NCBI GenBank assembly: GCA_963742815.1
Contig: CAVUNJ010000013.1
Location: 89,589 to 153,588 of the forward strand
Source: Marmoricola sp963742815
GTDB lineage: Bacteria > Actinomycetota > Actinomycetes > Propionibacteriales > Nocardioidaceae
Length of the DNA: 64,000 nucleotides
Direction of reading: 5' to 3'
Both the position numbers and the translations under genes were made by a program. Positions 24,570 through 33,049 of this stretch are shown piece by piece. The notes below the pieces were generated by a model, which saw only the letters and a program-made list of their open reading frames with translations, did not search any database and was not told where the DNA came from. Each line of letters starts with the position of its first letter. Position 1 is the first letter of the stretch.

Positions 24570-25937
24570 GTGACACTCAGCCCATCTACAAGCGCTGTCA
24601 TCAGCCCCGTGACCGCCCAGCAGATCGCCGAGGTCGGCTCGGCGAGCCTGGAGGAGACGGACGCCGCCATCGCGCGCGCCCAGGAGGCCTTCGGCCCGTG
24701 GCGTGACATCGCTCCGGGGGAGCGTGCCCGAATGCTGCGCGCGTTCGCCACCGTTGTCGGCGAGCACGTCGAAGAGCTCGCCCAGATCGAGGTGGCGAAC
24801 GCGGGTCACACGATCGGCAACGCCCGTTGGGAGGCTGGCAACGTCAGGGACTGCCTGAACTACTACTCGGCCGCGCCGGAGCGACTCTTCGGCCGACAGA
24901 TCCCGGTCGCCGGCGGCGTGGACCTCACCTTCCATGAACCGCTCGGCGTGGTGGGCATCATCGTGCCGTGGAACTTCCCGATGCCCATCGCGGGCTGGGG
25001 GTTCGCACCCGCCCTCGCGGCCGGCAACACGGTCGTGCTCAAGCCCGCCGAGATCACCCCGCTCACGGCGATCCGGCTCGGTGAGCTGGCCGTCAAGGCC
25101 GGCCTTCCCGAAGGCGTGCTGACCGTCGTACCAGGCAAGGGGTCGGTCGTCGGTGAACGGTTCGTGACCCACCCCGACGTGCGGAAGGTGTGCTTCACCG
25201 GCTCCACCGAGGTCGGCAAGCGGATCATGGCCGGCTGTGCCGACCAGGTGAAGCGGGTGACGCTCGAGCTCGGCGGCAAGAGCGCCAACATCGTCTTCGC
25301 CGACTACGACATCGCAGCAGCGGCGGCGGCAGCGCCGTACGCCGTCTTCGACAACGCCGGCCAGGACTGCTGCGCCCGCTCGAGAATCCTGGTCCAGCGA
25401 TCGGCGTACGACGAGTTCGTCGGCCGGCTCGAGGAGGCAGTGCAGCAGATGCGAGTGACCGACCCGGCAGAAGACGAGAGCGAGATGGGCCCGATGGTCT
25501 CGGCAGCCCAGCGCGACTCGGTGCAGCGCTACATCGACGGCGCCAAGGTCGCGTTCACCGGCTCCTGCCCCGATGGTGACGGGTTCTGGTTGCCGCCGAC
25601 GGTGGTCGAGTCCACCTCGACCGACGAGGCAGTGTGGCGCGAGGAGGTCTTCGGACCGGTCGTCGCGGTGATGCCGTTCGACGATGAGGACGAGGCCGTC
25701 GCCCTCGCCAACGACACCGAGTACGGCCTGTCGGGCTCGCTTTACACCAACGACCTCGGCCGTGCACTGCGCGTCGCACGCCGGGTCGAGGCAGGAAACC
25801 TGAGCGTCAACAGCCACGCTGCCGTTCGCTACTGGACCCCCTTCGGTGGTTACAAGGAGTCCGGCCTCGGCCGGGAGCTCGGCCCCGACGCCCCCAACGC
25901 CTTCACCGAGGAGAAGAACGTCTTCATCGCGCACTGA
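24570..25937 (+). CDS. Aldehyde dehydrogenase family protein (PuuC-like role)
   Basis: A 455-residue NAD(P)+-dependent aldehyde dehydrogenase. The cofactor-binding PWNFPMPI and KPAEITPLTA segments, the general base Glu233 in LELGGKSA and the nucleophile Cys267 in NAGQDCCAR are all present, and the C-terminal YWTPFGGYKESGLGREL is intact. The GTG start is 3 bp after the ligase stop. In context it would oxidise a gamma-glutamylated amino-aldehyde to the acid before deglutamylation. The protein is slightly shorter at the N-terminus than the usual 480-500 residues, but all catalytic parts are complete. Confidence 0.9.
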   Translation: MTLSPSTSAVISPVTAQQIAEVGSASLEETDAAIARAQEAFGPWRDIAPGERARMLRAFATVVGEHVEELAQIEVANAGHTIGNARWEAGNVRDCLNYYSAAPERLFGRQIPVAGGVDLTFHEPLGVVGIIVPWNFPMPIAGWGFAPALAAGNTVVLKPAEITPLTAIRLGELAVKAGLPEGVLTVVPGKGSVVGERFVTHPDVRKVCFTGSTEVGKRIMAGCADQVKRVTLELGGKSANIVFADYDIAAAAAAAPYAVFDNAGQDCCARSRILVQRSAYDEFVGRLEEAVQQMRVTDPAEDESEMGPMVSAAQRDSVQRYIDGAKVAFTGSCPDGDGFWLPPTVVESTSTDEAVWREEVFGPVVAVMPFDDEDEAVALANDTEYGLSGSLYTNDLGRALRVARRVEAGNLSVNSHAAVRYWTPFGGYKESGLGRELGPDAPNAFTEEKNVFIAH

Positions 25938-25986
25938 CGCGCAACCACGTCGAGCCCCTCGCTCCACCATCGAAGGAGGAACCACC

Positions 25987-26766
25987 ATGACAGGACGTCT
26001 GGACGGCAAGGTCGCCGTCGTCACCGGCGGGTGCTCGGGCATCGGCCTGGCCACCGTCAACCGGTTCGTCGAGGAGGGTGCCAGGGTCGTCATCGGCGAC
26101 ATCGACGACCGGCGCGGGAACGAGCTCGTCGGACAGCTCGGAGGCGAGGATGTGGCGACGTACGCCCACGTCGACGTCACCAGCAAGGACGAGGTGGACG
26201 CGCTCTTCGCGACGGCCAAGGACACCTACGGTTCGGTGGACATCGCCTTCAACAACGCCGGCATCGCGCCGCCCGACGACGACTCGATCATGGACACCGA
26301 ACTCGACGCCTGGCGCCGGGTGCAGGAGGTCAACCTGACCAGCGTCTACCTGTGTTGCAAGGCGGCGCTGAAGCACATGCTCGAGCAGCAGTCCGGTTCG
26401 ATCATCAACACCGCGTCGTTCGTGGCGGTCATGGGGGCGGCGACCAGCCAGATCTCGTACTCGGCCTCCAAGGGCGGAGTGCTGTCGATGAGCCGCGAGC
26501 TCGGCGTGCAGTTCGCACGCGACGGCATCCGCGTCAACGCCCTTTGCCCGGGTCCGGTGAACACGCCGCTGCTCAAGGAGCTGTTCGCCAGCGATGCCGA
26601 GCGTGCCGCGCGTCGGCTGGTGCACGTGCCCATGGGTCGTTTCGGCGAGCCCGAGGAGATGGCGAACGCCGTGCTCTTCCTCGCCTCGGACGAGTCCAGC
26701 TTCATCACCGCCAGCACATTCCTCGTCGACGGAGGCATCTCCGGCGCCTACGTCACTCCCCTGTGA
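25987..26766 (+). CDS. SDR family oxidoreductase in the gamma-glutamylamine operon
   Basis: A 259-residue short-chain dehydrogenase. ATG 25987 has AAGGAGGA 7-8 bp upstream. TGGCSGIG (residues 13-20) binds NAD(P), NNAGIA follows strand 4, the catalytic Ser is in NTASFVAV, and YSASK holds Tyr and Lys; the C-terminus FLVDGGISGAY is standard. The operon has no visible FAD-dependent amine oxidase (PuuB), so the alcohol-oxidising chemistry of an SDR would suit a gamma-glutamylated amino alcohol. That pathway assignment is an inference. Confidence 0.88.
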   Translation: MTGRLDGKVAVVTGGCSGIGLATVNRFVEEGARVVIGDIDDRRGNELVGQLGGEDVATYAHVDVTSKDEVDALFATAKDTYGSVDIAFNNAGIAPPDDDSIMDTELDAWRRVQEVNLTSVYLCCKAALKHMLEQQSGSIINTASFVAVMGAATSQISYSASKGGVLSMSRELGVQFARDGIRVNALCPGPVNTPLLKELFASDAERAARRLVHVPMGRFGEPEEMANAVLFLASDESSFITASTFLVDGGISGAYVTPL

Positions 26767-26794
26767 GGACAGCTGCTGTGAGCGAGAGCTCCCT

Positions 26795-27496
26795 GTGAAG
26801 CCACTGATCGGGCTGACCAGCTATCGCGAGCACGCCACCTGGGGAGTGTGGTCGCAGGGTGCCGACCTGCTCCCGGCGTCGTACGCCGACGCGATCGTGC
26901 GCGCGGGCGGCGTGGCAGTCCTGCTCCCGCCGGCCACGGACGACGCGGACGCCGCCGCAGCCGTCGTCGAACGCCTTGACGGGCTGGTGATCAGCGGCGG
27001 AGCCGACGTGGACCCGGCACAGTACGGCGAGCAGCCGCACGACCGGACCGGCACCGTGCGTCCCGACCGCGACGCCTGGGAGCTCGCCCTGCTCACCTCG
27101 GCCGCAGCGGCGAACCTGCCCACGCTCGGGGTCTGCCGCGGGATGCAGGTGATGGCCGTCGCCGCCGGCGGCACGCTGGACCAGCACACCCCCGACCTGG
27201 TGGGACACGACGGGCACAACCCCAGCCCTGGCGCCTTCGGTGATATCGAAGTCACCACCAGCGATGCGTCCGTGCTGCACTCGATCCTCGGCCAGACGGT
27301 GACTGTCCGCTGCCACCATCACCAGTCGGTGCACTCGCATCCCGGCTACGTCGCGACCGCCTGGGCCGCCGACGGGTCGGTGGAGGCGATGGAGGCCGAG
27401 GGAATCCGCTTCTGCCTGGGAGTGCAGTGGCATCCGGAGGCGGGTCGCGACCAGCGCCTCTTCGACGCCCTGGTCAGAGCCGCGGGCACCCCGTAG
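26795..27496 (+). CDS. Gamma-glutamyl-amine hydrolase, class I glutamine amidotransferase-like (PuuD type)
   Basis: A 233-residue peptidase C26-type hydrolase. The start is GTG 26795 (VKPLIGLTSYREHATWG), which matches the family N-terminus; the frame is open upstream into the SDR gene. The nucleophile Cys is in TLGVCRGMQVM, the catalytic His and Glu are in GVQWHPEAG, and DGLVISGGADVDPAQYGE is characteristic. It would release glutamate from the oxidised gamma-glutamyl product, the last step of the pathway. It is the last gene of the operon; a hairpin follows 9 bp downstream. Confidence 0.88.
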   Translation: MKPLIGLTSYREHATWGVWSQGADLLPASYADAIVRAGGVAVLLPPATDDADAAAAVVERLDGLVISGGADVDPAQYGEQPHDRTGTVRPDRDAWELALLTSAAAANLPTLGVCRGMQVMAVAAGGTLDQHTPDLVGHDGHNPSPGAFGDIEVTTSDASVLHSILGQTVTVRCHHHQSVHSHPGYVATAWAADGSVEAMEAEGIRFCLGVQWHPEAGRDQRLFDALVRAAGTP

Positions 27497-27504
27497 CACT
27501 GCAG

Positions 27505-27524
27505 CCTACGGCTCGCATCGTAGG
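27505..27524 (+). terminator. Hairpin at the end of the gamma-glutamylamine operon
   Basis: CCTACG and CGTAGG form a 6-bp stem around an 8-base loop, starting 9 bp after the PuuD-type stop. It is short and lacks a T-tract, so it is a candidate terminator only. Confidence 0.45.
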
Positions 27525-27563
27525 TGGTCGAGCAGCGAGCGAAGCGAGTGATCAGACGAGACC
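27523..27563. repeat. Degenerate palindrome of the GGTCGAGCAGCGAGC type
   Basis: GGTGGTCGAGCAGCGAGC, then CGAAGCGAGTGATCAGACGAGACC, forms an imperfect palindrome. Sequences of this type (GGTTTCGACACGCTCGCTG and similar) are common dispersed intergenic repeats in Nocardioides-like and other actinobacterial genomes, from memory. Only this copy was noticed in the window. Confidence 0.5.
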
Positions 27564-27685
27564 ACACACGGTGACCGTGGTTGTGCACCGATGCTGATCG
27601 AGTGGCCCGAAATAGTGAGAATTCCCTTGTGTGTAAGGGCTTCTGGGCACTCGGGACTGTCAGTGGTCGATGGTTGAATTCAGGT

Positions 27686-29063
27686 ATGACGACGACCCGG
27701 CCCGACCTCGACTCCGCTGCTGCGGTGCTCGGGTTCGCGCGCGACCGGCGTGCCGCGGCCGACCGGGCCGAGGCCGATGTGTTGTTCGCGGCGGTGACCT
27801 GGGCTGAGCAGCACCCGCCGGAGTCGATCGAGCTCGCGGCCACCTGGGTCAGCGGTGGCGGCGACACCGGTCTCCCGCTGGCCGGGCCGGGTGCGCCGCT
27901 GGTGGCGGAGTTCTGCGTCGCGGAGTTCGCGGCCGCGATCGGCCGCTCCACCGACTCGGGACGGCTGCTGATCGCCGACGCACTGGAACTGAAGTACCGG
28001 CTCACCCGGCTATGGGACCGGAGCCAGTCAGGTGAGCTGCCGGTATGGCGGGCCCGCCGGATCGCCCAAGCCACCCGCGGACTCTCGAAACAGGCCGCGA
28101 GGTTCGTCGACGCCCAGGTCGCCGGGTTCGCCCACAAGATCGGCCTCGCCGCACTGGACCGGCTGATCGCCGAGGCGATCGCCCGGTTCATGCCCGAGCA
28201 AGCCCTGGAAGATGCGCACAACGCGGCTGAGGGGCGCCACTTCACCATCCACTACGACCAGGTCTCGTTTGAGGGCACCAGCCGGATCGAGGGCGAGCTC
28301 GACCTTGCAGATGCCCTGGACCTCGACGCCGCCCTGACCCGCGGCGCCGCAACCCTGAAAGCAGCCGGGTCCACCGACTCCCTGGACGTACGCCGCTCCA
28401 TCGACGCCGGGCGAGCTCGCCCGGCACCAGCTCGCCCTCGACCTCAACACCGGCAGTACTGAGGTGAGGTCGGAGGGCTCCACCAACGCTAACCGCCCGA
28501 CCGGCGTCAGGCCTCGTCAGGTCGTCCTCTACGTGCACCTCTGCGAAGAAGCCGTCACCGGGACCCACCCTGGTGGTGTGGACCTGGCCCGGGTGGAGAA
28601 CCAGCGCCAGGGCGTCACCGCCGACCAGGTCAAGACCTGGTGCGCCAACCCCGACACCCACGTCGTGGTGAAACCGGTGATCGACCTGGCCGACCACATC
28701 GGCGTCGAGGGCTACGAGATCCCCGACCGGCTCAGCGAACAAACCCAGCTGCGCACCGGATCCTGCGTGTTTCCCTGGTGCACCCGCCCCGCCCGGGCCG
28801 CCGACTGCGACCACGTCATCGCCTACGACCAGGGCGGCAGCACCTGCTCCTGCAACCTCGCCGCCCTCTGCCGGCGACACCATCGACTCAAAACACATTC
28901 GGCATGGAGCTACACCGTCCTGGAACCCGGGACGTTCCTGTGGACCAGCCCGCACGGCTACCAGTTCCTGCGCGACCACCAAGGCACCCTCGACGTCACC
29001 GCCGAGCGGCCCCCGCCGCGAAGTGACGGCACCTCCTGCCTCGCCGACCCACCTGACCAGTAG
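27686..29063 (+). pseudogene. DUF222 / HNH endonuclease (13E12-type) gene with a frameshift
   Basis: The ATG at 27686 opens a frame encoding the DUF222 domain (LADALELKYRLTRLW, then AEGRHFTIHYDQ). At 28409-28411 one extra G in GCCGGGCGAG shifts the frame; removing it restores AGELARHQLALDLNTGSTEV and continues into the HNH domain (CVFPWCTRPARAADCDHVIA, then NLAALCRRHHRLKTH) to the stop at 29061-29063. The restored protein would be about 458 residues. These genes are multicopy in actinobacteria and often associated with mobile DNA; intact nuclease residues suggest recent breakage or a sequencing error. Confidence 0.8.
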
Positions 29064-29078
29064 CCACACCGCCCCACA

Positions 29079-29103
29079 CCCCGCCGAACCCACCCCGGCG
29101 GGG
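29079..29103 (+). terminator. Hairpin after the DUF222/HNH gene
   Basis: CCCCGCCG (29079-29086) pairs perfectly with CGGCGGGG (29096-29103) around a 9-base loop, 15 bp past the stop. The stem is strong but no T-tract follows. Confidence 0.55.
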
Positions 29104-29456
29104 CCTGTGGCATGTCCGCCGTTAGCCCGGCCCGCTCACCACCCCGCTGGTGGGGAACCCGGGCTCCTCGACCGCCAGCGCCCAGCGCTCGCCCGAGTCC
29201 AGCGCGTGCACCGGTGGTCGAACGGTGACCCGAGACGCTGACCGGCCCCTCCGGCACGCCCGCCAAGACCGGAACCACGACGGTCGAGCCAGGCGACCGT
29301 GCGCGACAGGCAGCGACCACCTACCCATCAGCCCCGACGTTTTCGACAACGAGGCATGGACGACAACAAACAAGTTTCGAAGGCCAGAACCACAACCACA
29401 ATGGTCAGCCGACTCGGTGAGCCCGATCAGTGGGGCCCAGCACGCACCCTGCGGGA
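29104..29456. other. Non-coding stretch with no recognisable gene
   Basis: About 350 bp between the HNH terminator and the twin-hairpin repeat. Short open frames on both strands have no family signature, good start or ribosome site. A locally AT-richer patch (about 29335-29400) is unlike its surroundings and may be remnant foreign DNA. I see nothing else in it. Confidence 0.5.
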
Positions 29457-29550
29457 CGTCATACGAGCTGGTCGCCTGGGCAGCCACAACGTATGACCTC
29501 CCGCCCAACGTCATACGAGCTGGTCGCCTGGGCAGCCACAACGTATGACG
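29457..29550. repeat. Twin-hairpin intergenic repeat, family 1, copy 2
   Basis: Two nearly identical units (29457-29497 and 29509-29550), each CGTCATACGAGCTGGTCGCC, a short centre GGGCAGCCACA, then ACGTATGAC, are separated by 11 bp. Within a unit the outer nine bases pair perfectly and inner pairing is partial. The layout matches the copies at 5794 and 43082. It lies between the broken HNH gene and the end of the alpha/beta hydrolase. Confidence 0.85.
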
Positions 29551-29598
29551 TCCGGCGGCCACCCCGAGGGAGGCCAGCAGGCCGGGCCGTTGGTCGAG

Positions 29599-30483
29599 TC
29601 AGTCGAGCGCCGCCCGCAGCGCCGCGGCGAAGGCATCTGGGTCGCCCTGCTGGCCGAACTCTCCGCCGAGGAAGCCCGCGTGGTGGCTGGGGAACTCGGT
29701 GACCGGGATCCCGACCGCCTCGGCCACGGATCGCGCTCCACGAGCGGCCATCTCCTGGCGCGACTCCACGCCGGCCGCGAGGACCAGGCGGTCCCCGAGC
29801 GCCGCCAGAGCTTCGACATCAGGCTCGTAGGCGTTGCACGGCGGCATGTTGCGCATGAGCGGGTCGGTGCGGGATCCGTCGTCCTCGCTCGACATCCCGA
29901 AGTCCGCCGGATCCGGCGCTGGCCGGTCGAGATAGTCCTCGGGCACGAGTCCGTTGTGCATCACGAACGCGATGAACTTCGCCATCGCGGGTCCGCTGCC
30001 CTGGTCGTCGTACGTCGCACGCATGTCCCGGCAGACCTCCAGGATGGCCTCCCGGTCGGGGAGGAACGCTGCCGTCGGAGGCTCGTGCGCCACCACCCGG
30101 CGTACGTCACCGGGGTGTGCCGCAGCGTGCGCCAGCGCGTTGACTGCGCCGCCACTGCTGGCGAAGACATCGACAGGTGCAACGCCAAGGTCCTCGATCA
30201 GCCGGTGCAGATCGTCGGCGTGCTGCTCGGGCGTGAGGGGCATCGTGTCGGTCGGGTTGCGGCCTGCGCCGCGCGGGTCGTAGGTGACGACGGGACGATC
30301 GGTGAAGTGGCTCGCCAGGGTGCCGAACCCGCTCGCGTCCATCGGCGAGGCGAACATCAGCAGCACCGGGCGGTCCGGCGTGGCCGTGGCGAGGTCCCCG
30401 CGCACGTCGTAGGTCACGGTCGCAGTACCGCTACCCACGGTGCGGGTCTGCACGTCGTCGGCCCTCGTTGTCGTCTCGCTCAT
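29599..30483 (-). CDS. Alpha/beta hydrolase
   Basis: A 294-residue serine hydrolase. ATG 30483 has GAGAGGA 8 bp upstream; the frame is open for another 31 codons without support. The oxyanion strand is LLMFASPMDASGF, DPRGAGRN follows, and the nucleophile elbow is FASSGGAVNALAHA, in which the first Gly of GxSxG is replaced by Ala (A-S-S-G-G). The acid is probably Asp in the DRLVLAAGVESR region, and the His is in PSHHAGFLGGE. This form is common among actinobacterial hydrolases of unknown substrate. It stands alone, 127 bp downstream of hutI. Confidence 0.82.
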   Translation of the reverse strand: MSETTTRADDVQTRTVGSGTATVTYDVRGDLATATPDRPVLLMFASPMDASGFGTLASHFTDRPVVTYDPRGAGRNPTDTMPLTPEQHADDLHRLIEDLGVAPVDVFASSGGAVNALAHAAAHPGDVRRVVAHEPPTAAFLPDREAILEVCRDMRATYDDQGSGPAMAKFIAFVMHNGLVPEDYLDRPAPDPADFGMSSEDDGSRTDPLMRNMPPCNAYEPDVEALAALGDRLVLAAGVESRQEMAARGARSVAEAVGIPVTEFPSHHAGFLGGEFGQQGDPDAFAAALRAALD

Positions 30484-30610
30484 GACAGTCCTCTCTCTGC
30501 GCGGGGCACTGCCACCGCCGTTGTGGTGCTGCTCGTGCAATGACTGACCCGGAGGGCGGGTAGAACTCATCGGCACGTCCCGACTGGGCGGCGCCCCGTC
30601 CCAGGCCCAG

Positions 30611-31762
30611 TCAGGCGATGACCTCGGCCACCAGCGGGACGCCGGGACGATAGGCGAGATGAATGTACGACGGGGCGTCGAGCACCGTCAGGTGGGCCTT
30701 CTTCCCCGGGGCGATCACGCCGACGTCCTCGCGACCGAGCGCCCGTGCGCCACCGGCTGTCGCCGACCACAGCGCCTCAGCCGGGGTCATCCGCATCTCG
30801 CGCACGGCCAGCGCCACGCAAATCGGCATGGAGGACGTGTAGCAGGACCCGGGGTTGCAGTCACTCGCTAGCGCAACCGTCACCCCGGCGTCGATCAGCG
30901 CGCGGGCATCGGGGTACGGCGAGCGGGTGCTGAACTCCACGCCGGGGAGAAGGGTGGCCACCGTGCCCGACTCCGCGAGCGCATCGACATCCGCGTCGTC
31001 GAGGTAGGTGCAGTGGTCGACGGCCGTGAGACCGAGCTCGCACGCGAGCAGGACGCCGGGTCCGGGGCCGAGCTGGTTGGCGTGCAGCCGGCCGTCGAGT
31101 CCCTTCGCCAGTCCCGCAAGGAGGATCGCGCGCGCCTGGTCCTCGTCGAAGGCGCCGCGTTCGCAGAACACGTCGATCCATCTGGCATGCGGCGCGGCGG
31201 CGTCGAGCATCGAGCCGGTCACCAGCTCGACGTAGCCGGCCACGTCGTCGGCGTACTCGGGCGGGACGACGTGCGCGCCGAGGAAGGTGGTCTCGTCGGT
31301 GAACTGCCGCGCGACCGCCAGGCTCCTGGCCTCGTCGAGGACGCTCAGGCCGTAGCCACTCTTGATCTCCACGGTCGTCGTTCCCTGGCGACGCATCTCG
31401 GCAACGAGCCGGGCCACGTTCGCGATGAGCTGCTCGTCGCTCGCAGCGCGAGTTGCGGCAACCGTGGTCCGGATGCCACCCGCGGCGTAGCTCTGGCCCG
31501 CCATCCGTGCGGCGAACTCCTCGGCCCGGTCGCCGGCGAAGACCAGGTGCGAGTGGGAGTCGACGAAACCCGGGATCACGGCGCGGCCGCCGAGATCACG
31601 AGCGGCGTCAGCAGCCGGAGCACGGAGCCTCGGTCCGACCCAGGCCACCTCGCGTCCTTCGAGCAGGACAGCAGCGTCCTCCACGAGGCCGAGCCGGGTG
31701 CCGTCGTGGGACGGGTCGTTGGTGACCAGCTCGCCGACCCCGGTGATCAGCAGACTGCTCAT
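30611..31762 (-). CDS. hutI: Imidazolonepropionase
   Basis: This 383-residue amidohydrolase-superfamily enzyme opens the imidazolone ring in the third step of histidine degradation. Metal ligands are in PGFVDSHSHLVFAGDR and HANQLGPGPG with the following His in AVDHCTYL, and the late Asp is in ALASDCNPGSC, a signature of HutI. EIKSGYGLSVLDE is also characteristic. The ATG at 31762 overlaps the stop of hutF by 4 bp, so hutF and hutI are translationally coupled. It is the last gene of the M20-hutF-hutI operon. Confidence 0.95.
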   Translation of the reverse strand: MSSLLITGVGELVTNDPSHDGTRLGLVEDAAVLLEGREVAWVGPRLRAPAADAARDLGGRAVIPGFVDSHSHLVFAGDRAEEFAARMAGQSYAAGGIRTTVAATRAASDEQLIANVARLVAEMRRQGTTTVEIKSGYGLSVLDEARSLAVARQFTDETTFLGAHVVPPEYADDVAGYVELVTGSMLDAAAPHARWIDVFCERGAFDEDQARAILLAGLAKGLDGRLHANQLGPGPGVLLACELGLTAVDHCTYLDDADVDALAESGTVATLLPGVEFSTRSPYPDARALIDAGVTVALASDCNPGSCYTSSMPICVALAVREMRMTPAEALWSATAGGARALGREDVGVIAPGKKAHLTVLDAPSYIHLAYRPGVPLVAEVIA

Positions 31763-33024
31763 GAGTCCTCCAGTCGAGTGTCTGAGGACGCGCCATAGCG
31801 CGCAGTGGGGCCCACGACATCGGCTGCGACATCGGCTGCGGTGGCTGCGAAGACGACGGTCTCGGCACTCGCGCCGGTGCCGCGGGTTCGGATGCTCTCG
31901 AGGTCGATGGTCACCAGGTCGGCTCGCTGACCCAGCACGATCCGGCCGGCGTCGGGCAAGCCGAGTGACCGGTGGCCGTCGTACGTCGCCGCGGCAAGCA
32001 ACTCCGGCGCGGACCAGTGGCCGCGCTCCTGTGTGGCCAGCCGCTCGTGCATCTCCACGGCACGCATCTCCTCGATCAGGTCGATCACTGCATGGCTGTC
32101 CGAGCCCAGCGTGAGGGTGGCACCTGCGTCGTGCAAGCGGCGGGCCGGCCCGATGCCGTCAGCCAGGTCGCGCTCCGTGGTCGGACAGAAGCAGACGTTG
32201 GTCCCTGACGTCCCCAGCAGCCGGATGTCGTCGTCGGACAGATGGGTTGCGTGCACGGCCGTCGTGAGCGGCCCGAGCGCGCCGGCTTCGGCGAGGAGCT
32301 GGGTCGGGGTAAGGCCGTGTGCCGCCACGCAGGCCTCGTTCTCCGCCACCTGCTCGGAGAGGTGCACATGCAGAGGGAGGCCCTTGGCGGCCTCGACGAC
32401 CACTGGGAGCTGGTCCCGTGGGACCGCGCGCACCGAGTGGATGGCCGTGCCGACCCTCAGGTCGTCGAACGCGGCAACCCGCTCGGCCCAGGCATGGGCG
32501 TCGCCGTCGGAGTAGCGCACCTGGACACCCTCCGGTGGCCGGCCGAACCCGGAGGCGAGGTAGCAGGTGTCGAGCAGCCGGATCCGGATCCCGGCCGCAT
32601 CGGCGGCTGCGAGTAGCGCCTTGCCCATCTCGTTGGGGTCGTCGTACGGCGTCCCGTCGGGCTGGTGGTGCAGGTAGTGGAACTCCCCCACCGCCGTGAT
32701 GCCCGTGGCCCGCATCTCCGCATAGGTGTCGCGGGCCAGCTCGTAGTACGTGTCGGGCGTCAGCTCGGCCGCGACGGCGTACATCTGCTCCCGCCAGGTC
32801 CAGAACGAGCCCCGCTCCTGCTGCGTGCGCCCCCTCAGCGCACGATGGAACGCGTGCGAGTGACAGTTGGCGAAGCCGGGGAGGGTGAGGCCGGGCACGG
32901 TGTCCTTTCTGGTGCCGGTTTGGCCGTCAACCCTGACCGATGTGACCAGTCCGTCCTCGATCTCCAGGAGTACGCCGAACTCGACCCCGGACTCGAGCAG
33001 GGCGTGCTCCAGCCGCAGCTTCAT
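31759..33024 (-). CDS. hutF: Formimidoylglutamate deiminase
   Basis: This 421-residue amidohydrolase would convert N-formimidoylglutamate to N-formylglutamate and ammonia, the branch of histidine catabolism that needs a later deformylase. Metal-binding HSH is in PGFANCHSHAFHRALRGR, followed by SFWTWREQMY, LHVHLSEQVAENE, AVHATHLSD and LGSDSHAVIDLIEE. ATG 33024 is chosen because the family N-terminus (MKLRLEHALL) begins there; the longer open frame overlaps the M20 gene. It lies 25 bp downstream of the M20 amidohydrolase. Confidence 0.93.
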   Translation of the reverse strand: MKLRLEHALLESGVEFGVLLEIEDGLVTSVRVDGQTGTRKDTVPGLTLPGFANCHSHAFHRALRGRTQQERGSFWTWREQMYAVAAELTPDTYYELARDTYAEMRATGITAVGEFHYLHHQPDGTPYDDPNEMGKALLAAADAAGIRIRLLDTCYLASGFGRPPEGVQVRYSDGDAHAWAERVAAFDDLRVGTAIHSVRAVPRDQLPVVVEAAKGLPLHVHLSEQVAENEACVAAHGLTPTQLLAEAGALGPLTTAVHATHLSDDDIRLLGTSGTNVCFCPTTERDLADGIGPARRLHDAGATLTLGSDSHAVIDLIEEMRAVEMHERLATQERGHWSAPELLAAATYDGHRSLGLPDAGRIVLGQRADLVTIDLESIRTRGTGASAETVVFAATAADVAADVVGPTARYGASSDTRLEDS

Positions 33025-33049
33025 GACCTCACACCCGTGGGCGGGGCCA

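Noticed and set aside
29457..29550. Two near-identical direct repeats considered as a minimal CRISPR
   Set aside because: There are only two units, the spacer is 11 bp, each unit is itself a hairpin, and no cas gene is near. It fits the dispersed twin-hairpin family.
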